A stretch of DNA of 8,211 nt from Planctomycetota bacterium (GCA_021777685.1 JAJYDH010000294.1:1-8211), one strand, 5' to 3'; shown: positions 1 through 6,315, counted from the first letter of the stretch. Made by a program: numbers and translations. The notes: generated from the sequence alone by a model not told the origin.

Positions 1-2591
1 GTGTTGATGACGATCCCCTCGACGCCCGAGGGCACTTCGAGGCTGTCGTTCTTCACGTCCTCGCCGGCCCGGCCGAAGATCGCGTGGAGCAGCTTCTCCT
101 CGGGGGTCAGCTCGCTCTTGGACTTCGGCGCCACCTTGCCGACCAGGATGTCGCCCGGCTTGACGTAGGTGCCGATCCGGACGATCCCGTTCTCGTCGAG
201 GTTCCGCAGGGCCTTCTCCGAGACGTTGGGGATGTCGCGGGTGAACTCCTCGCGCCCCAGCTTGGTCTCGCGGATCTCGATCTCGAACTCCTCGATGTGG
301 ATGGACGTGTAGACGTCCTCCTTCACGATCCGCTCGGAGAGGATGATCGCGTCTTCGAAGTTGTAGCCGTCCCAGGCCATGAATCCGACCAGGACGTTCC
401 GGCCCAGGGCCAGCTCCCCCTTGTAGGTCGCGGCGCCGTCGGCCAGGATCTCCCCCTTCTTGACCTGCTGGCCCGGGGAGACGACCGGCTTCTGGTTCAG
501 GCAGGTCCGCTCGTTCAGGCCGACGTACTTGCGGAGCTTGTAGATGATGTTGTGGTCGAGGATGATCCGCGTGGCGTCGACGTAGGTGACCGTCGCGTCG
601 TGCGGGGCCTTGACGATCATCCCCGAGTTCATCGCGACCGACCGCTCCAGCCCCGTGGCGACGATGGGCGGCTCGGCCACCAGGAGCGGCACGGCCTGCC
701 GCTGCATGTTCGAGCCCATCAGAGCCCGGTTGGCATCGTCGTGCTCCAGGAACGGGATCAGGCCCGCCGACACGCCGACCATCTGCTTGGGCGAGATGTC
801 CTGGTACTGGACCTGCTCGGTGGGGATGGTGTGGAAGTCGGTCTGGTACCGGGCGATGACCTGCGGCCCCTTGAGCTTGCCGTCGTCGTCGGTCGGCGCG
901 TCGGCGGGGGCGAGGTAGGCCTCGCTCTCCTCGTCGGCCCGCATCCAGACGACCTTCTCGGTCCGGAAGCCGTGCTGGATCTCGCGATACGGGGTGACGA
1001 GGAAGCCGTACTCGTCGACGCCCCCGTAGATCCCCAGCGAGCTGATCAGGCCGATGTTCGTCCCCTCGGGGGTCTCGATCGGGCAGATCCGGCCGTAGTG
1101 CGAGATGTGGACGTCGCGGACCTCGAACCCGGCGCGCTTCCGGTTCAGGCCGCCCGGCCCGAGGGCCGAGAGCCGCCGCTCGTGGGTGAGCTGGGCCAGC
1201 GGGTTCGTCTGGTCGACGACCTGCGACAATTCGCCCCGGCCGAAGAAGTACTCGATCGCCGCGCTGATGCTCTTGGGGTTGATGAGGCTCCGAGGGGTGA
1301 TGTCCTCGGCGTCCTTCAGGCTCATCCGCTCCTGGACGGTCCGACGGAGCTTGAGGAACCCCTTGCGCAGCTCGTCGGCGGCCAGCTCGTCGATGGTCCG
1401 GAGTCGCCGGTTGCCCAGGTGGTCGATGTCGTCGACGTGACCCTTCCCCTTGCGGAGGTTGAGGATGTAGCGGATCGCATTGACGTAGTCGAGCGGGTCC
1501 AGCGTCATCTGGTCGTCGGGGATGGTCTGGTTGAACTTCCGGTTGATCCGGAACCGGCCGACCTTGCCCAGGCGATAGCGGTTGGTGTCGAAGAACTTCT
1601 CGTGGAACAGCTCCTTGGCCTTCTCCAGCTGGGGAGGGTTGCCGGGGCGGAGCCGCTGGTAGATCCTGAGCAGGGCGCTCTCGTGGTCGGTGGTCGGGTC
1701 TTCCTGGAGCGACTGGAGGATGAGCTGGTCCTTGGCGTCCTGGAGGACGGTGATGACGCCGATCTTGGCGTCGGCCAGGACATTCGCCGAGACCTTGGAG
1801 ATCGTCGAGCCGCTCTCGATCAGGACCTCGCCCGTGTTCGGGTCGACGACGTCGCCGCAGGCGATCCGCCCTTCGAGCTTCGCCGCCGAGCCGTCGTGGT
1901 CGGTGTCGATGTCCTCCGACTCGTAGAACGCCTTGAGGATCGCGTCATCCGAGGAGAACATCGGGCTCATGGCCCGGAGCAGGGTCATCGACGAGAACTT
2001 GCCCGACTGGTCGATCCGGACGCCCAGGGTGTCCTTCTTGGTGACCTGGAGCTCGATCCAGCTCCCGCGCTCGGGGATGACCCGGCAGGCGTGGAGCTTC
2101 TTGTCGCCGGCCTCGATGTCCACCACGAAGTCAACGCCGGGGCTCCGGTGGAGCTGGCTGACCACGACCCGCTCGGCGCCGTTGATGATGAACTCACCGC
2201 CGCCGATCATGATCGGCATGTCGCCGAGGTAGACCGACTCTTCGAGCGCCGTCTCCCCCTTGTTGAGCCGGAGCCAGACATGGAGCGGCCGGCCGTAGGA
2301 CAGGCGGAGCTGGCGGCACTCGTCGGGTTCGTAGCGGGGCTTGCCCAGGTCGAACTTGATGTATTCCAGCTTGAGGGTCTTGTCATAGCTCTCGATCGGG
2401 AAGATCTCGCGGAAGACGCCCTCCAAGCCGGCGTCGGCGCGGTCCTCGGCCAGGATGTCGGCCTGGAGGAAGCGCTCGTAGCTCCGGGTCTGGATCTCGG
2501 TCAGGTCGGGGACCGGGTGGACGTCGTAGATCTTGCCGAAGTTCCGCTGCCGAGGGGGTGTGATGCGCCGCACGGTGCTCGCAGTGGGCAT
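1..2591 (-). CDS. rpoB: RNA polymerase beta subunit, 3'-truncated by window edge
   Basis: This is the catalytic beta subunit of bacterial RNA polymerase. My reading of the minus strand from the ATG at 2591 gives 863 uninterrupted residues with no frameshift up to the window edge; the remaining C-terminal part, including the beta-prime contact region, lies outside. The start is supported by GAGGAG at 2600-2605, 8 nt upstream. Landmarks in order are NFGKIYDVHPVPDLTEIQ near residues 17-34, a GGGEFIINGAERVVVSQLHRSPG-type fork segment near 150, DDIDHLGNRRLR near 395, the rifampicin region FGRGELSQVVDQTNP near 450-465 followed by SALGPGGLNRKRAGFEVRDVH, then PIETPEGTNIGL, LIPFLEHDDANRALMGSNMQRQAVP, and NFEDAIILSERIVKEDVYTSI. 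It is the last gene of the visible cluster and follows rplL after a 320-nt gap; rpoC would be expected next. Several rifamycin-pocket positions are substituted (see findings). Confidence 0.98.
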   Translation of the reverse strand, partial: MPTASTVRRITPPRQRNFGKIYDVHPVPDLTEIQTRSYERFLQADILAEDRADAGLEGVFREIFPIESYDKTLKLEYIKFDLGKPRYEPDECRQLRLSYGRPLHVWLRLNKGETALEESVYLGDMPIMIGGGEFIINGAERVVVSQLHRSPGVDFVVDIEAGDKKLHACRVIPERGSWIELQVTKKDTLGVRIDQSGKFSSMTLLRAMSPMFSSDDAILKAFYESEDIDTDHDGSAAKLEGRIACGDVVDPNTGEVLIESGSTISKVSANVLADAKIGVITVLQDAKDQLILQSLQEDPTTDHESALLRIYQRLRPGNPPQLEKAKELFHEKFFDTNRYRLGKVGRFRINRKFNQTIPDDQMTLDPLDYVNAIRYILNLRKGKGHVDDIDHLGNRRLRTIDELAADELRKGFLKLRRTVQERMSLKDAEDITPRSLINPKSISAAIEYFFGRGELSQVVDQTNPLAQLTHERRLSALGPGGLNRKRAGFEVRDVHISHYGRICPIETPEGTNIGLISSLGIYGGVDEYGFLVTPYREIQHGFRTEKVVWMRADEESEAYLAPADAPTDDDGKLKGPQVIARYQTDFHTIPTEQVQYQDISPKQMVGVSAGLIPFLEHDDANRALMGSNMQRQAVPLLVAEPPIVATGLERSVAMNSGMIVKAPHDATVTYVDATRIILDHNIIYKLRKYVGLNERTCLNQKPVVSPGQQVKKGEILADGAATYKGELALGRNVLVGFMAWDGYNFEDAIILSERIVKEDVYTSIHIEEFEIEIRETKLGREEFTRDIPNVSEKALRNLDENGIVRIGTYVKPGDILVGKVAPKSKSELTPEEKLLHAIFGRAGEDVKNDSLEVPSGVEGIVIN

Positions 2592-2845
2592 GAAAAGCGC
2601 TCCTCAAGGGAGATAAGTGGGCGCGGGCATCCGGTCGGGATCGATGAGACCGCGTACTCTCTGGGGCCCGACGATGAGGTCGGATGGCGGACCGGAAGGG
2701 CGGGAGCCGGACAAAGCCGCGTCGCCGCGCGCCGAACAACCCCAGCGCCAACCGGAAAGGTCGGGGCCGGGGCGGATTGGTCGAAAGGGACGGGGGGCCT
2801 GCCCATGTCTTACGACCGAAGGGCCGCCGGGGTTCGGAATAAGGC
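2592..2845 (-). other. rplL-rpoB spacer, rpoB-proximal part
   Basis: This is the larger part of the 320-nt gap between rplL and rpoB. I see no credible gene in it. Open frames here run into rpoB out of frame and have no family resemblance. Apart from the rpoB ribosome binding site (GAGGAG at 2600-2605) I find no convincing -35/-10 promoter pair. The stretch is C-rich on the transcribed strand. The spacer length resembles the roughly 320-nt rplL-rpoB interval known in E. coli, which carries an attenuator and an RNase III site; a shared function here is inference. Confidence 0.6.
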
Positions 2846-2905
2846 GGGGCCGCGCGTCGACCGCGGCCCCTCGGGGAGATCGGCGGCCCGGAGAGTCTCC
2901 GGGCC
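2846..2905 (-). terminator. Tandem strong hairpins after rplL, candidate attenuator or processing site
   Basis: Two perfect hairpins lie just after the rplL stop. The first, at 2885-2905, has a 9-bp stem (GGCCCGGAG/CTCCGGGCC) and a 3-nt loop, and starts 6 nt after the stop codon. The second, at 2846-2870, has a 9-bp stem (GGGGCCGCG/CGCGGCCCC) and a 7-nt loop. A competing CCCC-GA-GGGG fold overlaps the 5' arm of the second. Neither hairpin has a run of Ts; only TTATT follows the second after a short spacer. In E. coli a partial terminator at this place lets more ribosomal protein than polymerase be made, and the same role is plausible here. An mRNA processing or stability structure is an equal alternative. 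Confidence 0.6.
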
Positions 2906-2911
2906 GGTCGA

Positions 2912-3319
2912 TCACTTGATCTTGACCGTGGCGCCGGCCTCTTCCAGCTCCTTCTTGAGCTTCTCGGCGTCTTCCTTCGAGACGGCGGTCTTGATCGCCT
3001 TCGGGGCGGCCTCGACGGCGTCCTTGGCCTCCTTCAGGCCCAGGCCGGTCGCGGCGCGGACGACCTTGATGATGCCGATCTTCTTGGCGGCGTCGAACGC
3101 CTCCAGGACGACGTCGAACTCGGTCTGGGCCTCGACCGGGGCGGCGGCGACGGCGACCGGGGCGGCGACGGCCGGGCCGGCGACGGCAGCGGCCTTGATG
3201 CCGTGGACGTCTTCGAGGTAGTCGCCGAGCGCCTTGGCTTCCAGGACGGTCAGCTTGACGATCGTGTCGCCCAGGGTCTTGATGTTGTCAGCGTACGAGG
3301 CGGTTTCGGCGGTGGCCAT
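2912..3319 (-). CDS. rplL: Ribosomal protein L7/L12 (bL12)
   Basis: The 135-residue product is the multicopy L7/L12 stalk protein of the large subunit, which recruits EF-Tu, EF-G and other GTPases. The N-terminal dimerisation domain (about residues 8-40, with TIVKLTVLEAKALGDYLED) is followed by an Ala/Val/Pro-rich hinge (about 42-65). The C-terminal factor-binding domain starts at TEFDVVLEAFDAAKKIGIIK and holds the hallmark VRAATGLGLKEAKDAVEAAPK and ends EEAGATVKIK. I chose the ATG at 3319 because the protein then begins MATAETASYADNIKTLG, aligned with other L12 proteins; a possible upstream ATG at 3364 would add 15 unrelated residues read through a hairpin. AAAGGAT lies upstream at a rather long spacing. 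It follows rplJ, whose product anchors the L12 dimers. Confidence 0.97.
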   Translation of the reverse strand: MATAETASYADNIKTLGDTIVKLTVLEAKALGDYLEDVHGIKAAAVAGPAVAAPVAVAAAPVEAQTEFDVVLEAFDAAKKIGIIKVVRAATGLGLKEAKDAVEAAPKAIKTAVSKEDAEKLKKELEEAGATVKIK

Positions 3320-3345
3320 GTCTCGATCCGATCCTTTCCGAGGTA

Positions 3346-3399
3346 TCCGTGCGGCACTCCGCACGAAGGTTGTGTGAAGGTGGGTGCTCGTCGAGCACC
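3346..3399 (-). promoter_or_regulatory. Two perfect hairpins in the rplJ-rplL spacer
   Basis: The 136-nt spacer between rplJ and rplL holds two hairpins on the transcribed strand. One at 3383-3399 has a 7-bp stem (GGTGCTC/GAGCACC) and a 3-nt loop. One at 3348-3365 has a 7-bp stem (CGTGCGG/CCGCACG) with an AGTG tetraloop, extendable to 9 bp (3346-3367 region) with a wobble pair. No T tract follows either, so simple intrinsic termination is unlikely. The second ends about 26 nt before the rplL start, so it could be a processing site or could shape rplL translation, which must exceed that of rplJ about fourfold or more. Function is inferred. Confidence 0.5.
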
Positions 3400-3455
3400 T
3401 GATGCGGTCCGAAAATTCCCGTCAATTCCGAATGATTTCGAGGCGGTCGGGCCGA

Positions 3456-4028
3456 TCAGGCGCCTTCCGCGGGGGCAGCTTCCGAGGGATCGCCTTCCTC
3501 GCCGGCTTCGCCGGCCGGGGCACCTTCGGAGAGGGTCTTGAGCTGGCCGAGCAGGCCGCTCGCCGGCGCGTTGGCCAGGCTGACGACGCGGGAGACCGGT
3601 GCGAGGGCCAGGCTGACCACCCGGCCGATCAGGGCCTCGCGGCTGGGCAGCTTGGTGATGTCCTCGACCTGATCGGGGCCGATCACCGTGCCGTCGACCG
3701 AGCCGCCCTTGATCTCGGGCTTCTTGAGCTTCTTGACCTGGGTCGAGATCTCCTTGGCCAGCTCGGCCACGCCCTCGCCGCCCCAGACGGCCACGCTCGG
3801 GCCCTCCAGGAACCGCGACAGCCCGCCGATGCCCATGTCCTCGAAGACCCGCCGGGCCAGCGTGTTGCGCAGGACCCGCATCTTGATCGACTTCTTGCGG
3901 AGGTCGCGGCGGAACTGGTATTCCGTGATCGCGTCCAGCCCCTTCAGGTCGAGGATCAGCACGGACCGATCGCCGTCGAGCTCGGTCTTGAGCTGGTCCA
4001 TCATCATTTCTTTGACGTACTTGCTCAT
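3456..4028 (-). CDS. rplJ: Ribosomal protein L10 (uL10)
   Basis: The 190-residue product is L10, which binds 23S rRNA at the GTPase-associated centre and carries the L12 dimers on its C-terminal helix. Recognisable segments are MSKYVKEMMMDQLKTEL at the start, SVLILDLKGLDAITEYQFRRDLRKKSIKMRVLRNTLARR (about 22-60, the rRNA-binding core) and EGPSVAVWGGEG (about 75-86). A hydrophobic L12-binding helix follows at about 130-165. The tail (about 168-190) is acidic and Ala/Glu/Pro/Gly-rich, which makes the protein somewhat longer than the 165-residue E. coli form. The ATG at 4028 has GAGG at 4037-4040, 8 nt upstream. It follows rplA by 76 nt, with a structured leader at 4044-4083, and precedes rplL. 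In other bacteria the L10-L12 complex represses its own mRNA by binding this leader. Confidence 0.97.
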   Translation of the reverse strand: MSKYVKEMMMDQLKTELDGDRSVLILDLKGLDAITEYQFRRDLRKKSIKMRVLRNTLARRVFEDMGIGGLSRFLEGPSVAVWGGEGVAELAKEISTQVKKLKKPEIKGGSVDGTVIGPDQVEDITKLPSREALIGRVVSLALAPVSRVVSLANAPASGLLGQLKTLSEGAPAGEAGEEGDPSEAAPAEGA

Positions 4029-4043
4029 CTCAGTCGCCTCATC

Positions 4044-4083
4044 CGGTGCGACGCGAGGGCGAATCGCCCGCGCTCGGCCACCG
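4044..4083 (-). promoter_or_regulatory. Two-tier stem-loop in the rplJ leader, candidate L10 autoregulatory site
   Basis: In the 76-nt spacer between rplA and rplJ the transcript can form an outer 5-bp stem (CGGTG/CACCG). An asymmetric internal loop follows (GCCGAG on the 5' side, TCG on the 3' side). Inside it is a hairpin at 4052-4072 with GGGCG/CGCCC around an ATT loop and a CGC/GCG extension. L10-L12 is known to bind a kinked leader stem upstream of rplJ in other bacteria; the position and asymmetric loop fit, but I cannot confirm the consensus. It ends 15 nt before the rplJ start and lies close to its ribosome binding site. Confidence 0.4.
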
Positions 4084-4104
4084 CTCCCTTGGGGTCCGGG
4101 TGGG

Positions 4105-4782
4105 TCAGGCCAGGACCCGGATGCCCGGGCTCATGGTCGCCGAGATCGTGATGCTCCGGATGTACGTCCCCTTCGCCGCCGCCGGCTTGACCGTGCGGAG
4201 GTGATTGAGGAACGTGTTGATATTGTCGGCAAGTTGCTCGTCGGAGAAGTTGAGCTTCCCGACCGCCGCGGCGACGTTCCCGCCCTTGTCGCTTCGGAAC
4301 TCGATCTTGCCCGCCTTGAACTCGCGGACGCCCGCCGAGATGTCGGTCGTGACCGTGCCGGAGCGGGGCGAGGGCATCAGCCCTCGGGGGCCGAGCAGCC
4401 GGCCGAGCCGGCCGACGACGCCCATCATGTCGGGGGTGGCCAGGGCGACGTCGAAATCCATGAAGCCGCCCTTGATCCGCTGGGCCAGGTCGTCGCCGCC
4501 GACGATATCGGCGCCGGCGGCGGTCGCCTTCTCGGCGTTCTCGCCTTGCGCGAAGACCGCGACGCGGACGACCTTGCCGATCCCGTGGGGGAGCGCCACC
4601 GATCCTCGGACGTTCTGGTCGCTCTGCCGGGGATCGATCCCCAGGTTCGTCGACACTTCGACCGTCTGGATGAACTTCGTGGTGCCGAACGTCTTCAATT
4701 GCTTGATGGCGTCGGCCAGAGGGATCGGGTCAATCGACTTGACCTTCTCCTGGAGGGCACGGAACCGCTTGGACTGATACAT
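4105..4782 (-). CDS. rplA: Ribosomal protein L1 (uL1)
   Basis: The 225-residue product is L1, the protein of the mobile L1 stalk that handles deacylated tRNA at the E site; in many bacteria it also represses its own operon. It begins MYQSKRFRALQEKVKSIDPIPLADAIKQLK and contains KFIQTVEVSTNLGIDPRQSDQNVRGSVALPHG (about 37-68), the classic signature GVVGRLGRLLGPRGLMPSPRSGTVT (about 120-145), and the C-terminal TYIRSITISATMSPGIRV. Length is close to the 234 residues of E. coli. I chose the ATG at 4782, preceded by GGGGAG at 4787-4792, rather than an upstream in-frame ATG at 4839 whose 19 added residues (MTVALRGGSPSSGANPGSF) have no L1 character. It lies between rplK and rplJ. Confidence 0.97.
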   Translation of the reverse strand: MYQSKRFRALQEKVKSIDPIPLADAIKQLKTFGTTKFIQTVEVSTNLGIDPRQSDQNVRGSVALPHGIGKVVRVAVFAQGENAEKATAAGADIVGGDDLAQRIKGGFMDFDVALATPDMMGVVGRLGRLLGPRGLMPSPRSGTVTTDISAGVREFKAGKIEFRSDKGGNVAAAVGKLNFSDEQLADNINTFLNHLRTVKPAAAKGTYIRSITISATMSPGIRVLA

Positions 4783-4963
4783 AAAGCTCCCCGGATTCGC
4801 CCCGCTTGAGGGGCTGCCGCCTCGCAAGGCAACCGTCAAAGGTCGAGGGGTCGCGGCGGGCGGTCGCGCCGGCCCCGGGTCGAGCGACCCGACGGATCTG
4901 CTGCTGATTCCTTCACGGACGAGAGTCGACCGGTCGGGGGTCGCTCGCCCTTCCGACCTCGGA
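4783..4963 (-). other. rplK-rplA spacer with small hairpins
   Basis: This 181-nt spacer is longer than usual for the tightly linked rplK-rplA pair. A hairpin at 4876-4891 has a stem of about 7 bp around CGGGTCG/CGACCCG with a very short loop. A second at 4799-4814 has a 5-bp GCCCC/GGGGC stem with a 6-nt loop and sits just before the rplA ribosome binding site. The spacer also repeats short GGTCG/CGACC words. There is no T tract, no clear promoter and no convincing gene. Confidence 0.45.
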
Positions 4964-5389
4964 TCAGCCCTTGATCTCGACGCCCATGCTCCGGGCGGTC
5001 CCGGCGATGATCCGGCAGGCGTGCTCCATGTCCCGGGCGTTGAGGTCGTTGAATTTGGTCTCGGCGATCTTCTTGACCTGGTCGGGGGTGACGGTCGCCA
5101 CCTTGACCTTGTGGGGCTCGGCCGACCCCGAGGCGATCCCGGCCGCCTGCTTGAGCAGGACCGCGGCGGGCGGGCTCTTGGTGATGAACTCGAACGAGCG
5201 GTCGGAGTAGATGGTGATCTCGACCGGGATGGTCGTCCCCTTCATCTCCTTGGTGCGCTCGTTGAACTGCATCACGAACTGGCCGATATTCACGCCGTGC
5301 TGGCCGAGCGCCGGGCCGACGGGCGGGGCGGGGGTCGCCTGGCCGCCGGGGCACTGGAGCTTGACCTTGGCCGTCATCACCTTCGCCAT
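4964..5389 (-). CDS. rplK: Ribosomal protein L11 (uL11)
   Basis: The 141-residue product is L11, which with its rRNA segment forms the GTPase-associated centre and takes part in factor binding and in sensing uncharged tRNA. The N-terminal domain has KVKLQCPGGQATPAPPVGPALGQHGVNIGQFVMQFN (about 8-43), including the proline-rich thiostrepton-side helix. The C-terminal rRNA-binding domain contains TPDQVKKIAETKFNDLNARDMEHACRIIAGTARSMGVEI (about 100-139), with the near-invariant GTARSMG. Length equals the family norm. The ATG at 5389 gives the standard start MAKVMTAKVKLQ; upstream there is only a weak GAGCGG-like binding site. A terminator-like hairpin with seven Ts ends just 17 nt before the start codon, so expression probably depends on read-through or antitermination. 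Confidence 0.98.
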   Translation of the reverse strand: MAKVMTAKVKLQCPGGQATPAPPVGPALGQHGVNIGQFVMQFNERTKEMKGTTIPVEITIYSDRSFEFITKSPPAAVLLKQAAGIASGSAEPHKVKVATVTPDQVKKIAETKFNDLNARDMEHACRIIAGTARSMGVEIKG

Positions 5390-5406
5390 CGTCCGCTCGC
5401 TCTCGC

Positions 5407-5453
5407 AAAAAAAGGCCGAGGGCCAGGGATCAGCTCCCAGCCCCCATCTCGGC
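5407..5453 (-). terminator. Intrinsic terminator-like hairpin with T7 tract before rplK
   Basis: The nusG-rplK spacer contains an extended hairpin at 5415-5453. The outer stem is GCCGAG/CTCGGC, and the inner part pairs GGGC with GCCC (one bulge) and GGGA with TCCC around a GCTGA loop. It is followed after one C by seven Ts (5407-5413 on the plus strand read as As). This has the full form of an intrinsic terminator on the transcribed strand. The T tract ends 17 nt before the rplK start, leaving no room for a new promoter behind it, so it more likely acts as an attenuator of rplKAJL-rpoBC than as a simple operon end. Confidence 0.75.
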
Positions 5454-5454
5454 G

Positions 5455-5501
5455 ACGACCCGGGGCGCCCGAGTCCAGGGCACCGGGCCCCGGGGTGTCG
5501 T
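5455..5501 (-). promoter_or_regulatory. Long GC-rich hairpin immediately after nusG, rplK leader
   Basis: Starting two bases after the nusG stop, the transcript can pair ACGAC with GTCGT, then CCGGGGC with GCCCCGG across a 3-nt bulge; further CCG/CGG pairing within the loop is possible. It stands directly upstream of the T7 terminator-like hairpin, so the pair could be an antiterminator/terminator or a protein-binding leader. In E. coli the L11 operon leader is bound by L1; I cannot show an L1 site here. Confidence 0.45.
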
Positions 5502-5502
5502 G

Positions 5503-6234
5503 TTAAAGCCGTTCGACCTGCCAGTATTCGAGATCAACCGGCGTCGGCCGGTTGAAGATGATCAGCATGACCTTGACGAGGCCGCGGGCATCGATCACCT
5601 CCTCGACGGTCCCCTCGAAGTTCTCGAACGGGCCGTCCTTGATCTTGACCCGATCGCCGCGCTCGACATCGATCTTCACCTTCGGGAGTTCGTTCGGCCC
5701 GACGTTCTCCTGCTCGTTGAGCATCTGGTTGACCTCGGTCGAGGTCATCTTCGTCGGCGTGCCATGAGCCCCGACGAAGTCGCCGACGCCCGGTGTCTCG
5801 CGGACCGTGAACCAGGTCTTCTCGTTCAACTCCATCTCAACCATGATGTAGCCGGGATAAGTCTTCCGCTCAACGGTCCGTTTCTTGTTGTTGCGAATCT
5901 CGGTGATCTTCTCGGTCGGGACCACGATCCGGCCGAAATACCTCTGAAGACCCTGGATCTTGACCCGTCGCTCCAGGGCGTCGCGAATGGTATCCTCGCG
6001 GCTGCTCTGGACCTTGAGGACGTACCAGACCAGCTCGGGAGCCGGGTCTTCGTCGGGGTCGGCGACCGACGAGGCCGGCGCGACCGCGGGGATCGAGGAG
6101 ATCGTCGGCGGATTGCCGCCGTCGGGCGACTGCTCCTCGACCCGGGGCGCGTCGGGGGCCTCAACCGGAGAGGGGGCGTTTGGCCAGTCGGGGGCCGAGG
6201 CCGGATCGGGGAACTCGTCGGTCGGTTGGTTCAT
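5503..6234 (-). CDS. nusG: Transcription termination/antitermination factor NusG, N-terminally extended
   Basis: The 243-residue product is NusG, which binds the polymerase clamp to aid elongation and links it to the ribosome or Rho. The NGN domain starts at about residue 68 (LVWYVLKVQSSREDTIRDAL) and includes ERKTYPGYIMVEM (about 122-134) and WFTVRETPGVGDFVG (about 141-155). A charged linker (about 165-190) leads to the KOW domain GDRVKIKDGPFENFEGTVEEV near 193-213, ending EYWQVERL. The first 65 or so residues are Pro/Ala/Asp/Glu-rich and low-complexity, with no counterpart in the 181-residue E. coli protein. The ATG at 6234 has no Shine-Dalgarno sequence; instead ACCTCCTTCC precedes it. A later start near the NGN domain lacks an obvious ATG in the extension, so the long form is preferred. 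It follows secE by 81 nt. Confidence 0.96.
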   Translation of the reverse strand: MNQPTDEFPDPASAPDWPNAPSPVEAPDAPRVEEQSPDGGNPPTISSIPAVAPASSVADPDEDPAPELVWYVLKVQSSREDTIRDALERRVKIQGLQRYFGRIVVPTEKITEIRNNKKRTVERKTYPGYIMVEMELNEKTWFTVRETPGVGDFVGAHGTPTKMTSTEVNQMLNEQENVGPNELPKVKIDVERGDRVKIKDGPFENFEGTVEEVIDARGLVKVMLIIFNRPTPVDLEYWQVERL

Positions 6235-6293
6235 GCGAGATCGTTGCGGAAGGAGGTTATCGGTCGTGTTGAGAGAATCCGGCCGGTGGCCAT
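6231..6293 (-). CDS. Possible 20-codon upstream ORF overlapping the nusG start
   Basis: An ATG at 6293 in the secE-nusG spacer opens a 20-codon frame (MATGRILSTRPITSF then RNDLA). Its TGA overlaps the nusG ATG as ATGA, the arrangement typical of translational coupling. It is of interest because nusG itself has no Shine-Dalgarno sequence. Against it, the small frame also lacks a clear binding site, its third positions are less GC-rich than its neighbours, and it resembles no protein I know. It may be chance. Confidence 0.2.
   Translation of the reverse strand: MATGRILSTRPITSFRNDLA
6248..6257 (-). promoter_or_regulatory. Anti-Shine-Dalgarno-like sequence in the nusG leader
   Basis: The transcript reads ACCTCCTTCC here, closely matching the 3' tail of 16S rRNA (CACCTCCTT), 13 nt before the nusG start. 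It is the complement of a ribosome binding site rather than a ribosome binding site. It could pair with a Shine-Dalgarno sequence elsewhere in the message, or be chance. On the plus strand the same bases look like a perfect binding site, but no real plus-strand gene follows. Confidence 0.3.
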
Positions 6294-6315
6294 CGCGAGG
6301 TAGCGGGCCGATCGG

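Noticed and set aside
2383..2915. Minus-strand open frames of about 100-120 codons across the rplL-rpoB gap.
   Set aside because: They run out of frame into the rpoB start, lack binding sites and have no recognisable content.
84..3221. A 1,045-codon open frame on the plus strand.
   Set aside because: It lies opposite rpoB and rplL, has the Asp/Leu/Val/Arg-rich composition of an antisense frame of GC-rich coding DNA, and matches no family. The minus-strand genes are unmistakable.
3395..3431. TTGACG-like -35 box on the minus strand in the AT-richer part of the rplJ-rplL spacer, as a possible rplL promoter.
   Set aside because: No acceptable -10 element (TCAGGT) lies 17 nt downstream. The box alone is not enough.
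3384..4809. Long plus-strand open frames opposite rplJ and rplA.
   Set aside because: Low-complexity antisense shadows without binding sites or family motifs.
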